This document shows positions 17,801-30,639 of a stretch of DNA of 64,000 nucleotides, one piece after another. The DNA lies in assembly GCF_027409185.1 (NCBI RefSeq), contig NC_084467.1:17970501-18034500 (forward strand), given 5' to 3'. The position numbers were made by a program, and so were the translations under genes. Numbering within the stretch: the stretch's first letter is position 1; the number at the start of each line of letters is the position of its first letter. This DNA is from Cynocephalus volans (lineage: Eukaryota; Chordata; Mammalia; Dermoptera; Cynocephalidae). The notes beneath the pieces are model-generated. The model was not told where the DNA came from. It worked only from the letters and a program-made list of their open reading frames with translations, and ran no database searches.

Positions 17801-20280
17801 AGTCCGCTCCGAGAGGTGACGGGTGAGATGGGGAGAGTGCCAGGCGCGGATGGAGCTGAGCCTGGGAGTTGTGTAGGTGGGCTGCTCGGGAAGCCCATCT
17901 CTGCCCTGGTCACCTGGCCCTGGACAGATCACCCAGACATGTTGGAAGGGGCCTGGGGTCCTGTCCTTTTTGGTCGTGTTATCCTGGGGAAACCCGGAGG
18001 GAAGTTTAGGGAGCCCCACCACGCTGTGCGATGCTACCCGCGTGTGTGCACGTGCCACCAGCTGGCCTGGACCCGGCCTCCCGCAAAACAGCTCCAGCCA
18101 TAAAACAGCACGGAGGATGACCTCGAAGCTGGCCAGTTTCCCCTTCAGGGAAACCAAGGTCATAGTGTTGGTTGCAGGAAAGGACTTGCCTTTTGTCATA
18201 TAACACCGGAAGAGAGTGGGCTCAGGGCATACACCCCATCGAAAGCCAGTCTCAGGAAGTTGAAGCCAGAGGGACTGCAGGGACAGCTGACCACTTACCA
18301 TATGCCGGGGCCCAGAGCACTGTCCTCCCCACTTTGCAAGTAAAGAAACAGAGTTCCAGAGACAACCCCCAGAGGATGTCAATCACGCCCTTGGCCTTCA
18401 GTCCCCGCTCCTTCCCACCTCTTCGGATTTCTCAAAATTATTGCCATCGCACACCTGTATCAGAATCTCCTGGGCTATTTAACTTGCAGACTCCCAGGCT
18501 TCCCCTTGGCCCCCTATATCAGAGTCCCTGAAGTTGAGCCCAACAGATTCTATTTTGACAGACTCCTCCAGAAGATTCCTCCAGACACTGAAATCCTCAC
18601 TTCACCTTCCCCTGCCCCCGATCCCTCTCCCTGACAAACTGTCCCTATGTCTGTAGAGAGGTCTGCCGTAGACAGGGATTAAGAAAAGCAAGACATAGTC
18701 AGATAAGACGCCCAAACTCAGACACAGATTAGGACCCATAAAGTGGGGGGTAGGGCTGACCCTCAGGAATGTGTTCACACTGAGCTAAGCTTTCAGGAAA
18801 ATCAGAAAGACCCCCAGACCCAGAGTCTGTCTGAGTTTAGCTTTGCAGCACGAAGTCTACCTCAGGAAAGCTGATACAGCAAAAAGAGACAGGAACTTAA
18901 TACTTCATGGGGGCCCAGCAGCCCACCCAAGGCCACCCTGTAGAGACCCCCACAGACCCCAAGACTCTGGTCCAGGCCTGCTCAGTCAACATCTGTGCAG
19001 GTGGGCCAGGCAAAAGCAGGGTGGGGCTTCAGCTGGACCTGGAGCTACAGATGCCCCCACCGCTACCACCACCAAACCCTGCTACCCAGGGAGAGGGAGC
19101 AAAGGCCCCTGTCTCTACTCAGGGTCTAACAGCCCCTGTTGGAGGAGAGGGCTTCTAAGGGTTGACAGGGGAGCTGGGGGTAGAGAGGGAGGGGAGAGGT
19201 CAGCAACAACTTAGAGGAGGTCGGAGCCAGGACCATGGACATTCTGGGGCCCTGCTAAAACTGCAAGAGTCGAAAATTCTAACATCCCACAAGGGAAAGT
19301 CTAAGATTGCAAAACCCCATCATTCTAAGATTCCATTAGGAGGTTTCCATGTTTTTAAGATTGATTCTATGCTGCTAACTCCTGAAATGTCAAGTCCCAT
19401 TGTTCATCACTGGTCACCAAACCTGAGAGCCCTAGCAGTAAAAAAAAAAAAAAAAAAAGAAAAGAAAAGCACAAAGAGAGAGCAAGGAGGAGAAAGAGAT
19501 GGCAAGGGAGACAGCTACAAACAAACACTAAGAGCTCCATCCTTTGAATCTGAGTTAGAGATGGGCCTCGGCAAGGGCCAAAGACCCTCCTTTTGTGTGT
19601 GATGCAGAATTCCTGTCCCTGGTAGAGTGGCAGAATTGTGCACACCAGGCCCTCTTAGGGGTAAGGGGGGCTGGCTGCCCCAGGCTGCAGCTGAGCAGAG
19701 CCCCACACAGGCCACAGTGCCCACTGGCCAGTGGGCTGTGACAGCTCAATTCAGGAGCTAAGTAGGGGCCCCAGTGGCTCAGTCTGGGGATGGACTCATC
19801 CAGGGTGGAACTGCCCCATCCCTCACCCCCAGAGAAGAAGCTGCAGGGCCCGGGATTTGCTTTGGCAGACTGTGGAATATTCCCCAAGCTGACCACCTTC
19901 CTGTGCAGAGCCAGAGTCTTAACACTGGGCAACTGTAGGGTCTTGCTGCAAACCCCAGAGCCAGGTGCCTTCACTCTGACACAGGACACAGCTCACATGG
20001 CCACACAGCCCCTGCTTCAATCCAAGGACCCCCTTCACCCTTTCCAATTTTAGCCACTGGAGCTGGGATGCCAGCCTGAGGAGGTGCCTGAGGATCGCTC
20101 GGAGCTCAGTAATCAGTCTGGCTGCTTTCCCTTCTGTGGACGAGGACTCTGACGGCCAGGGGGCACAACATCGATCCTCTGAGGCTGACCCAGGGTAGGC
20201 CTGGCAGGGACTTTCACTTACAACCAGACTCTCTGGACTCCAGAGAAGAACAATTACTGATCGGTCATGCTCACCCCCAA
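14829..20280. other. Intergenic, mostly unique sequence
   Basis: No gene recognised. A MIR-like stretch lies near 17040-17260, an hAT/MER5-like fragment at about 18430-18600, and an A run at 19441-19458. The longest open frames (15478-16176 on +, 17759-18382 on -) lack known domains and codon bias and are probably chance. Confidence 0.7.
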
Positions 20281-20284
20281 ATCA

Positions 20285-20500
20285 TAATCATAGCTGCTAT
20301 TTCTTGAGTGCCAACAATGTGCCAGGCGTCATGCTTAACTTTTTATATTGTGTCTTGCTTAATCCTCACACAACTCTGTGAGACAGGTACAATCATTAGT
20401 CCCATTCCACAGACTAGGAACCTTCAGAGACACGGCCGGTGACTCTCCCGGGTCACACAGCCAGAAAGTGTTCTCTGACCCCAGCACCTGCCCTCTACAT
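20285..20500 (-). repeat. MIR SINE
   Basis: Has gtgccaacaatgtgccaggc, ttaatcctcacacaactctg and ggtcacacagccagaaagt. Confidence 0.65.
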
Positions 20501-20977
20501 CACTATGCTATGCTGCTACCAGGGGTCCCCACTCAGCCCCTCTCCATTGTCAGATCCTCTGCTGGTCAAATCCCAGATCCCTGGGGGCACTCTGACACCC
20601 TCCTTGAGTGTGGCCTCCTTGAGTGTGGCCTCCTTGCGGCTGCTGTCAGAGCCACGGGCAGTGGGAGTGACTGCCTAGAGGTGTCTCCCCAGCCTGAGCT
20701 GTGCAGGCCAGAGCTCTCAACCAGGGGTCCAGGGCTGTCTGGCAGGGTTTCACAAAACCCTGTTTCCTCTGGTCATAAACATAGGTTTTCCTGACAATGT
20801 TGGGGAGTCAGGGAGTGATGGATCGGGGGTTCCAATGGCCATGGGTCAGGCGTGGCTCCTCTGGGCCCCCACTGCTGTGACCAAGGAAATCTCACCAGCT
20901 GTGACCGCGACACCCCTGACCCTGTTACTCCAATGCCTTTGTAGGAGTATTTTTAGCAGAACCTTTTTTTTCTCCAA

Positions 20978-20983
20978 AATAAA
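20978..20983 (+). terminator. Orphan poly(A) signal about 6 kb beyond EPHB2
   Basis: AATAAA in a local A/T-rich context (ctccaaaataaatgtgaatt) with a T-rich downstream stretch (tatttttctttctctgggg). It could end a distal EPHB2 3' UTR or a non-coding transcript, or be chance. No upstream exon is visible to me. Confidence 0.2.
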
Positions 20984-21229
20984 TGTGAATTGTAAACAAT
21001 GATCACTTGGACTCAGTATTTTTCTTTCTCTGGGGTTCCCTAGGAAACCAATGGGAGCTCCCAGAAGTCCTGAGTGAGGTTCTGGAGAGTTCCTAGGAGT
21101 TTTCCAGGGCTAAGGATGGAGTCAGGGCTAGGGCTGGGATTGGGGTTTTTGAGGCAGGGGTGGGGATTTGGCCTGAGTTAGGGTGGGGCATTGTACTTGG
21201 GCAGTGACTCCTAAGAATACTCATTCGTG

Positions 21230-21450
21230 TTTGAGAGTCTGAGCTCTGCTGTCAGGGGTCCTAGTGCTTGTATCCCAACTCTACCATTTGTTAGCTGCGT
21301 GTCGCTGGAGAAGACACATAACTGTTCTGAGCCTCATTTTCATGTCTGTAAATGGAGGCAATAATACCTAATTCCTAAACTGTGGGTGAGGAGTAAATAA
21401 GATGACGCATGTAAAGGGCTTAGACTCCCTGACATCAGCTCTTAGTATTC
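21230..21450 (+). repeat. MIR SINE
   Basis: Has caactctaccatttgttagc, gagcctcattttcatgtctg and gatgacgcatgtaaagggct. Confidence 0.65.
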
Positions 21451-21929
21451 GCTGGGTAGGAAGCCCATGATGTCAGGCTCCTGTCTGTCATTCAACCTGC
21501 CGTGTTCTCCACAACAAGGACAATGCCTGACCCATGCTAGGCACTCAATGATGTCTGTCAAATTGATGTCAGTTGATGTCCTGCTTAAAAAAAAAAAAAA
21601 AAAAAATGGGGGGAGGGTTCTATGGTCAAATACATTTGGCAAATTTTGAAGTAAGGCAAGTTAATCAGATTTCTTTATTTCAGGATATTGCAGAGCCTTA
21701 AATATGCTGAAAATGCAATGTGAATCACTCAAAACATGCTCTCACTTGCAGGCTTCCCCTTTTGGGGGGAGCATCTCATAGGACTAGTGTCACTGGGAAT
21801 ATACTTGGAGAACTACCTAGCGCATGGGGAATGCTCTGGGGGCTAGAGGCAGAGTGGGGGCTGAGGTTGAAGGTGGGCCTAGAAAACATGATGGGGTGGA
21901 GGTCAGTGACAGATGGGACCCAGGAGGCA

Positions 21930-22240
21930 GTCCTTGGATTCACTCACTCACTCATTCATTCATTCATTCATTCAAAAAGTGCTTACTGAACTGCTACACA
22001 AAAGGCACTGCATCAGATACCATGGGGAGACAGAAATGACGCCTGCCCTTGAGAGCTGACCACGGCATTTGGGCCACCTCACCGCACATGTACCAGGCAC
22101 CCATGGAGAGAGTGCTAGACTCCAGGCTGGTACCAGGAACAAGGCAATGAATGGACACGTGCCTGCCCTCGTGGAAGTGCTCAGCCAATGGAGACTAGCA
22201 GGTGCTCATGTCATTACAACTCAGGGCAACGTGTATGACA
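21930..22240 (-). mobile_element. L2 3' fragment with (CATT)n
   Basis: A CATT-rich run (cattcattcattcattc at about 21952-21975) and then aaagtgcttactgaactgc, typical of the L2 3' end read backward. Confidence 0.55.
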
Positions 22241-22419
22241 GCCACAGCATCTAAAGCTTCCAAGAAGGGTGCAACTCACCCTGAATGGGAGCCCCTGGGT
22301 GCTGAGCAGGGTTCTACAGAATGACTGAGACAAGAAGCCAGAGATAAAGTATTCCGAGCAGAGGAATCAGCACATGCAAAGGTGTGAAGTCAAACACTGA
22401 TATTTTGTGAGCTACTCTG

Positions 22420-22821
22420 TGCTATGGTCTGAATGTCCCCCCAAATTCATATGTTGAAACTTAATCACCAATGTGATACTATTAAGAGGTGAGGCCTGTA
22501 GGAGGTGATTAAGTCATGAGGGGCTCAGAGCCCTGGCAAATGGGATTAAGGCCTTTGCTAAAGAGGCTTCTCACAGCGTTTGGCCCTGATTGCTTTTCTG
22601 CTCTCCCACCATGTGAGGACACAGTGTTTGTCACCCTTTGCCCTTCTGTCCTTTCCACCATGTGAGGACACCAAGACGGCACCATCTTCACCAGGCACTG
22701 CACCTGCCGATGCCTTGATCTTGCATGTCCTAGACTCCAGAACTGTGAGAAATAAATTTCTGTTCTTTATGAATTCCCCAGTCTCAGGTATTTTGTTATA
22801 CCAGCACAGAACTAAGACACT
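22420..22821 (+). mobile_element. MaLR-type solo LTR
   Basis: About 400 bp from tgctatggtctgaatg to agaactaagaca, with ttaagaggtgaggcctgtag, ccatgtgaggacacag and ccagaactgtgagaaataaa. TG...CA ends. No internal retroviral sequence; no coding capacity. Confidence 0.75.
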
Positions 22822-24969
22822 AGGTAAATAACACTGACGCAAACATGACTACCATATATAAAATAACACAAGCCTTCACACCCGTTTGGACGTGCAGGCT
22901 GGCAGGGCTGCCACATACTGCATGGTGCTCATGGTGCTGGGTAGGGGAGACTGCGAGAGGTGACAGTGGGTCATTGGGGCCATGCACCACACATGGGCAC
23001 CCAGCACAGTCAGATCCCAGCTTGCAGATCCAAGGGCCTCCTTGGGTGTCCTAAGGCCCTGACCCGTCACCCAGGATGGCTTCTGCTTGCCCTAGCCCAG
23101 TCCCTCGAAAAGTCTGTATCCCCTTTCTGGTTCCACCTGCCCAGCCCCTGGCCCAAGCTGGGCTTTCCCTAGACTCTCCTGCCCATCCCAAGATCCAGTA
23201 GAATCTCATGGGGGTCTGCTCCCAGCTCAGGGACATGCACCCAGGTCTCTCTGACCTCCAGCGTTCTCAATAAACCCTTCCTGATTCCTCCCACCTTTCT
23301 TCTCTCTTCTTTCCCACCTGTGGGACAGCCGAGACCCAACTTTGCCCCTCCTGGCTCTATATGGGCACCCACAGGTTCGGTCATTTTTCAGGGATGGCTG
23401 TTATTGCTGTCACAGAACATGTCATCAAGGAGAAAAAGAGAACTGGGGGAGGGGCTTTCACCATAGGCCCTCACTGGTTTTGGCAACATGGCTATGGAGA
23501 CCCCCACTCCTAACCCCATGGGACCATAGAAATGCTCCCCCCCAACCAAGCCCATCACTCCTCCACCAATCCCATTGGACCAACAGGTCAACCTGGACCA
23601 GCCCTGCCCCAGAATCCCCCCTCCACCACCTGCCCTCTGGATTGCACAATGGTAAAACTCGAGACTATTTCACTACTGCAGCTGCTGGCATGGCCCCTCC
23701 TCACCCCTGGAGATGGAGGGTCCCCAGGCAGCATGAAGTGTACTGGAGACTACCCCATACCCTCCCCGCAGCCCCCACCCACACACTCATACACATACAG
23801 CAACACCCCCTCTCACCCAGAGGCACAGCATGTCTACACACACTCGCTTGTGTATAAAGCAACTCCCACGGCACATACACACTCATGCCGTGGGCTGCAC
23901 ACAAACAGACGTTCACACACAAAGCCATGAGATGCCGCCCACCCACACATTCATGTGCACGCACAGGCACACAAATGCAGACTCACGTTCCAACTCAGCC
24001 CCACGCACCGTTCAAGTCACATGTGCGCACACTCGCCCCACATCCTAACAACAGACAACACGCTCCAAACACTTCATTTGTGTCGGGCATCGTACTGAGT
24101 GCTCTGCATGTTTCATCCTGCTTCATTGTCTAAACCCCTGCTGCTCAAATTATCTGTGGACAGAGTTTCTCTCTCTCTTTTTCTTTTTGACTGTCCAACC
24201 CATTGAGGATCCGATATGTGGTCTGTGAATTCAACACCCAAACTTGTCCACACCCTGTTATATTAGATCAGTCCACTGATGACATGCTTGGATGCTGTGG
24301 TCATGACAAGATGCCATACAAGTTTCGAAAATTTCTGTACCTATCTTGTCATAGACCAGTCACGAACTATTTCAGGACAGACACCAGCCTTACAGATGAG
24401 GAAACTGAGGTATGGCATTTTGAAGAAATGCCCACAGTTACACAGCTAGTCAGGTCAGAAGCCCAGATCAGAACCCAGGCATTCTGCACTAAAACCATGC
24501 CATAAGACCCCTCCAAACTTGGACACAGAGTTGTACTCATATGCACAGCAGAAGACACACACTTGCAAATATACATATGGGAAGCACTCCAGACATAAAC
24601 ATACACACTACAGTAAACACATATGTATGCACACAGAAATAAAGGCACAAGCATACAGATGTGTCTGTTTTGTTAAGCAATAAGTCCCCAGTCCCAGTAC
24701 AGTGCCTGACACTCAGTGGGCACTTAGAAAGTATCTGAATGAATCAGTACCCTTGTGCCTATTCACATTTCTACCCACCAAGTCACATAAAAGCATGTAT
24801 ATAGACTGTTATATGTGGAGGTGCTAAAGCAGCCAGTTAAGAGCACAGTTTGGGGGTTCAGGTAGATGAGAGTTCAAATCCTGTCTTTACTATTAACACT
24901 GTGTGACACGGGAAAGTTGCTTCACCTCTCTCAGCCTCAATGTCATCATCTAGAAAATGGAGGTTAATT
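22822..24969. other. Intergenic
   Basis: No gene. Unique sequence to about 23700, the CA-rich block, MIR-like stretches at about 24060-24130 and 24385-24500 (-) and 24830-24965 (+). Confidence 0.7.
23760..24060 (+). repeat. CA-rich degenerate repeat, intergenic
   Basis: Many cacacactc/cacacaaa blocks over about 300 bp with no fixed unit. Open frames across it are low-complexity. Confidence 0.6.
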
Positions 24970-25205
24970 CCTTATTTACTGAGCAAATTCATATTAACTG
25001 TCCACATGTGATGTTCAATTGCCCAGTGCTGGGAACAGAGCAATGAACAAAACAGACAAAAACGCTTGCCCACATGGAGCTCACGTTCTGGTGGGGACAG
25101 ACAGGCACTTAAACAATTAAACACAATATGTTAGATGGGAATGAAGCCATGAGAAAAATAGTGGGGAAAGGCTTTGGGGAGTTCGTGAAGGGGGGTGCCA
25201 TTTTA

Positions 25206-25530
25206 AAATAGAGTTGGTGGACACAGAAGAGCATATAAGATCCCTTTTGTATGAAGGTCAAGAACAGCCAAGTCAATCAATGGTGATAGAATTCACAAGA
25301 GTAGTTACTTCTGGGAAGTGCAGAAGGAAACCTTATGGAGGGCTGGAAGTATTCTACTTCCTGATCTAGGTGGTGGTTACGCAGGTATAGGCACATGTAA
25401 AAAAATCATCAAGCGTAAAGATCAATGCACCTTACACACTTTTGTATGTTATCTCTCAATTCACAAAAATAGCATGGCCAGGGATGGCCTCACTGAGAAG
25501 CAAAGAAAGAGCCGAAGAAATAAAGAAGCA
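25206..25530 (+). mobile_element. L1 3' fragment inside L2
   Basis: Reads agtagttacttctgggaag, cctgatctaggtggtggtta and tgttatctctcaattcac, the usual L1 3' UTR pattern. L2 text lies on both sides. Confidence 0.55.
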
Positions 25531-25823
25531 AGCGAGTGAGTGGCTCACCAGAGAGGAGCTTTCCAGGCAGAGGGGACAGCAGGAGCAAAGGCCTGAGGCC
25601 AGAGGATGCCTGGTGTGTTTCAGGAGCAGAAAGAAGGCCAGGGAGGCTGGAGCAGAAAGAATAAGGGGGAGAGTGGGAAGAGCTGGGGTCCTTCTTGGGC
25701 CATGATAAGGACTCCAACTTTTCTCTGCCTGAGATGAAAGCTCATGGAGTGTCCGAGAATACAAGTGCATGATCTGATTTTTAAAAGGATCACTCGGTTT
25801 GCCCAGTAGAATGATGGTGGGGG

Positions 25824-26199
25824 TGTATCAGTCAGGATTCTCCAGAGGAACAGAACCAGTAGGACATATATTAAAGATTTATTTCGAGAAACTGATGAAT
25901 GTCATTCAGTTGGCAAATCCAAAATCTGTAGGGCAGACTGGCAGGCTGGAAATTCTTGGGCAGGAGCTGATGCCACAGTCCAGAGGCAGAATTTCTTCTT
26001 CCTTGGGGAAACCTCAATTTTGCTCTTAAGGCCTTTCACCAACTGAATGAGGCCCACCCAGATTATCGAGGATAATCTCCTCTGCTTAAAGTCAACTGAT
26101 TGTAGATGTGAACCACATCAACAAAATACCTTCACAGCAACACCTGGATTAGAGTTTGAACAACTGAGAACTGTAGCCTAGCCAAGCTGACACATCACA
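25824..26199 (+). mobile_element. LTR-like repeat (ERVL type) inside L2
   Basis: Starts tgtatcagtcaggattctcc with aacagaaccagtaggacat and ends agctgacacatcaca. It separates two parts of a - strand L2. Family assignment from memory; no clear target duplication. Confidence 0.6.
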
Positions 26200-27284
26200 G
26201 AGACAGTTTGGAAATCACCATTACAATCCTGGAGGGAGAAACGGTGGCTGGGAACAGGGCAGTAGGAGTAGAGGTGGTGAGAAGCGATTGGATTCTGGAT
26301 GTAGCATGAAGGTAAAGCTGACATGATTTGCTGATAGGTTGGATGTGGGGATCAAGGGGGGGCTCCACGGTGTTTGGCTTGAGCAACAGGAAAGATGGAG
26401 CTGCCACTAACTAAAATGGGGCACACTGCAGGAGGGGTGGGTTTGGGGGGACACTGAGAATTCCATTCTGAACATAAGTAAGGGATGCCTATCAAACATC
26501 CAGTAGGCAGTTGGAGAGAAGAGTCTGGAGCTAGGGGAGTAATCGGGGCTACAGATATAAATCTGGGAGTATGGGGTTTGTCCAGAGTCGTCTGGTGAAG
26601 ACAAAGAGGAACAAAGGAGATGGGGGTAAATGCAAGAGTGACACTGTAGGGAGTGCGGTGGAGCGTGGCGGATGAGGACAGCGCAAGGGTGGTAGTACTG
26701 GTGCATCACTGCAGGGAGGGGGATTGCTGGAATGAGGATCCTGGAGGAAGTGACCTAGGAATATAGGAGGGAGTGGTTGGGAATTTGGGTCCTTACAATT
26801 AAAATGATTGAGGGGCTGCTGATGTCAAGGTCAAGTGAGTGACCATAGGAGGTAGGGCGGAAGGTAAGGAAAGAAGTCAAGGACCTGGGGGGTGGGGTGT
26901 TGGCAGCATCCTCCCATGTGGTTATTGAAAGCATCAAAATGTTGTACCAGAGTCACGTTGGAAAGGCTGGTGGGCATGATAGCAATCCAGGAACTAAAAT
27001 ATTCAAGGCATGAGGGGCAGGGACCCCCAAACTGGGGATAGATCTGTAAGATGTCACAAGGAGGATAGTGGGAGGTCCCTGACAGCCTGAGACTCAACAT
27101 AACAGACTCTACCTTGCAAGACCTTCGCGAGCGCTACATAGTTAACAGATGCCAGTGTCCAGCAGAGAGCATGGCACATAGTGGGGACTCAGTGCGTGTT
27201 AATCCCTCACTACTCCCCGGAAGCATCCCTGGGAGCCAGGGGCCCAGGCGCAGGTTGAGCTCCGCCTTCCTTCCACGGAGCCAC

Positions 27285-27303
27285 GCTGCCCCCTGGTGGC
27301 TGG
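27285..27303 (-). promoter_or_regulatory. CTCF-like binding motif
   Basis: gctgccccctggtggctgg is, on the - strand, ccagccaccagggggcagc, a close match to the CTCF core CCACYAGRKGGCRS. It lies in the intergenic interval between the converging ends of EPHB2 and LACTBL1, in a non-repetitive stretch (27100-27500). Binding is predicted, not shown. Confidence 0.5.
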
Positions 27304-27964
27304 GGCCAGTAGCAGGCCAGAGCCGAGCCCCAGACAGGAAGCACTGGCAACCTGGGGTGAGTGGGACACGGTGGGTGTGTGACTCCCTGCCCCCTGCTCC
27401 CCATCCAGCCAAGGTCCAGGCCAGTGTGTGGGGAGCTCGAGATACAGTGATGGGGCAGGAAGCAGAGAAGGTTGAACCAAAGGTTATCAACTGCCCTAGA
27501 AGCTGCTTTCAAACCCCTCATTAATAACACTGTCTCAGGTCCAGGCTGTTGGCCTCAGAATTCCTCTACAGGAAGAACTCAGGAGCAGCCAATCTGGTTG
27601 AGATGAAGGACTAGGAAATTTTTCATGCAGCTATAAATACCTAGCCGGCATGCTATTTGTCTTGAGATGGAGAGCTTATCGGAGGTGGCTTGGGGAGGGG
27701 GCAGCTGATGGAGACTGCCACCCCCGGCACCCCCACTGTACACATTTTATCCCTGAGTGCTCACAAACATCCAGAGACAGTTATGCCCAGGGGTGTACTA
27801 TTAAGTGTGTAATAACCAACTTTCCAAGTGTATTTCATGAATGCTGGTTGACATTTTCATTTAAGTTAAGGGGTAAGATAAAAGTAAAACAATGAAAATT
27901 ATGTTGGAACTTCACTTATTCCCTAACGACATGAGTTACTTCTTTGCTAAATCAGATAACTATT

Positions 27965-28081
27965 GGGCCAGCCCGTGGCTCACTTGGGAGAGCCTGGTGC
28001 TGACAACACCAAGTCAAGGGTTAAGATCCCCTTACCGGTCATCTTTTAAAAAAAAATAAAAATAAAAATAAATAAATAAAT
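27965..28081 (+). mobile_element. tRNA-Ile-derived SINE, monomer with target-site duplication
   Basis: It starts gggccagcccgtggctcac, contains ctggtgctgacaacaccaag, ends ccttaccggtcatctttt plus an A-rich (aaaat/aaat)n tail, and is flanked by direct repeats of aaatcagataac. Confidence 0.85.
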
Positions 28082-29819
28082 CAGATAACAGTTTTCAAAC
28101 ACTGGAAGAATATTCCCTCAATTTTTTGCGCTATTCATAATGTAACAGCTACAAACACAACACACTTTCAAATTTAATCTGTATTAACATTTTACCCATC
28201 ACTTTCTTAGATCTAGGCAATCAACAAAACAATAAACCAACCAAGCCCTGATTTGCAGCAATTGTCATTTTCCATGGTGTAAATACTCCCACCAAGGCCA
28301 ATTTCAAACTACCAATGTGAGTCACTGAACACAGGGTTGGGAGAGAAGCTCAATAACATGTCATTACACAGTATGTCCACATTACAGAGATAACAAATGC
28401 AAATAATCTCAAGAGCACAGACAATAGTAACATGGAGTAAAATAATTAGGAAGTGATTAGCTTTGAGTGTTTTCTTTTTGCAATAATTTATGCTATTTAT
28501 ACAATTTAATTTTTAATAATATTTTGAACAACTGGCTCACAAAAATTCCTGAAAATGTACAAATTGGCTCTTGTGAGCCAGTATGAACTGGCTCCAACAC
28601 AATACTGCGCTGTTATCCCATTTTACAATAGTGGAAACTGAGGCTCATAGTGTGGGGTGTCTTTAGCCCTCAAGGCCAAGCAGAATGTGGCCAGGTTAGG
28701 ATAATACCCAGGGATATTTTACTCTAAACTGAATTCTTGCAACTGTTGCCTAGATTTTCAAACTCCCTTCTTTCCCCATTCTTTGCATCCCTAGAGCAGT
28801 TCTGTGCAATATATAGAATCTCCTCTTCCTTCTCCCCACTCTTCAAAGCCAACTCTCTGGAAACACCAGCCTGAGGCTGGGCCCTACCTCACACTATTCC
28901 AGGGACCCTAAACCCCAGAGTAAGCCTCTGAGTCCACAGAAGGAGTCCCTGGGTCCAGGAAAGAATGAGGAAGGCCTGGCCCAACCAGCACACACTCAGG
29001 TGACCTGTGCCATAAACCCATCTTTAGTTCACACTTGTAAGTGCAACAGGGGGTGGTAGAAAGACTTGTGGGGCCTTACGGAGCTTTGATGGGATCTCAC
29101 TGATAAACCTGCAACCTTGGGCAAGTCGGCTCACTTCTCTGAGTAAAACGGGCTTATAATCCCTACCCTCAGAATTGCTATGACAATTATCTAGAGACTG
29201 CCTTCTTTTCCCCATTTCCTTAAATGGTGTGATTCAGTGGATGCTGGGGAGCCCCTTGCTTGTCCCTGGTGCCTGGCATTGACCATGAAAGGGTCACACC
29301 CCGGGTTTGCAGCACTGCCTTTTTCCAGCTGCTCTTTCTAAATCCCACTTCTCCTGGAGAAACAGCTGATAAATCCTGAGTGCTCTCAGGAGTGAGTTTA
29401 CCAGGCTTCCTCCCTGACCGAGGCCCTGGGGACTTCCCCTCTACCACCTCCCTTCCTCCTCTAGGTGGGAAAGGGCAGCAGCCTGACCCTCCCAGCTCCA
29501 GGCCCATAGCCAGAAGCCTTGCTTGAGTCTCCCCACGAGGGGAGTCTTTATCTCCCCAGAAGGGACCCTAACAGCTCTCTTCTCCACTTCACCTGCAGTC
29601 CCCCAGGTCATTCTGAGAGGCTCATGGTTTACTGCAACCAGCCTTTAATGTGTCTGTCCCTGCCCTTTCCTAGCCTCCTCCCAGCTGCCCAGAGAGACCA
29701 TTAACCCTAGCCAGTGACTAGCTGATGGGAGACTATCAGATGACTTCATCCTCATCCTGGCTCTGCCACTATAATCCTGTGTAACCTCAGCAAGTGGCTT
29801 CCCTCTCTGAACCCTGTCT

Positions 29820-30255
29820 ATCCATTCAGCAGACATTTCTTGAGTGTGTTCTGAACACTAGACACTACGCCAGGCACTAGGGTTATACCTGGGAACAGGA
29901 GAAATGAGGCCCCTGCCTTCATGAACTCTACAGTCCTTATTTAAACAAATACACAGAATAATGGCAAAAGGTCATAAGTGCTGGGAAGAAAACCAGCAGG
30001 TCTTCTCTGTGATGCCAGCCATAGGGGACAGCAGACTTTAGGTGGAGTGACAGCGAAAGTATCTTTGAAAAGCAAGGAGAATTTGACCACAGAGCTAAAG
30101 GATGAGAAGAAAGCAACTACATTAAATTCCGAGGGACCCTCTGACTCCTTACCCACAGCAGGAGAGGGCTGTCTGGGCGCTCTCGGGGTTCTAATGAGGT
30201 GCCCCGAGGACCTTCTGGGGCACAAGGGAGGGCTTTGTGGGCCAAGCTCCATCTC
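29820..30255 (-). mobile_element. L2 3' fragment
   Basis: Has cattcagcagacatttcttg, actacgccaggcactagggt and ggtcataagtgctgggaag, then gaccacagagctaaaggatg. L2 antisense order. Confidence 0.6.
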
Positions 30256-30639
30256 CCAACTTTACTATCTCCAGAAAAAAAAATCTGCTTCAACCGTTTT
30301 AAAGATTAGATTTAGATGTTGTTTTAAGCAAAAATGATATAGCTTAAAAATATTCAGAAACTACTAGAATACTACTCACTACTGATGAGATGACTGTTAA
30401 AGACTCAGCTCCACATTTTAGGATTTCTGTGTTTATGAAATGGAATGGCTGCTGGTTCACAGAGGAGGGAGGGGGAAGTGTGCAGACGCCCTGGGAAGGA
30501 CAGGACCGGGCAGGGCAGGTGAAGCTCCTGTCCCTCAAGCAGTGGACTCTGGAAATCAAAGAGCTTCTAGCTGTGTGACCTTGAGCAAGTTATTGAACCT
30601 TCCTGGACCTCAGTTTCCTCTCTCTTGACATGCAGATAT

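Larger units (their letters stand above)
24970..27080 (-). mobile_element. Long L2 3' region, interrupted twice
   Basis: One L2 read in three pieces: 24970-25205, 25531-25823 and 26200-27080. They are separated by an L1 fragment and an LTR. Recognisable parts: ggaacagagcaatgaacaaa, aggagcaaaggcctgaggc, ggatcactcggtttgccca, gtagaggtggtgagaagcg, gataggttggatgtgggg. About 1.4 kb of L2 without the insertions. Confidence 0.65.
27081..29819. other. Intergenic
   Basis: Contains the CTCF-like motif, one SINE (27965) and AT-rich sequence at 28100-28600 with a perfect 12-bp inverted repeat (actggctcacaa at 28531 and its complement at 28571), probably part of an old DNA transposon. No gene recognised. 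Confidence 0.65.

Noticed and set aside
17759..18382. - strand open frame of 207 codons
   Set aside because: No domain, no conserved-looking motif and no neighbouring exon signals.
23760..24060. Regularly spaced cacac blocks considered as a CRISPR-like or satellite array
   Set aside because: No fixed repeat unit or spacer length; just a degenerate CA-rich tract in a mammalian genome.
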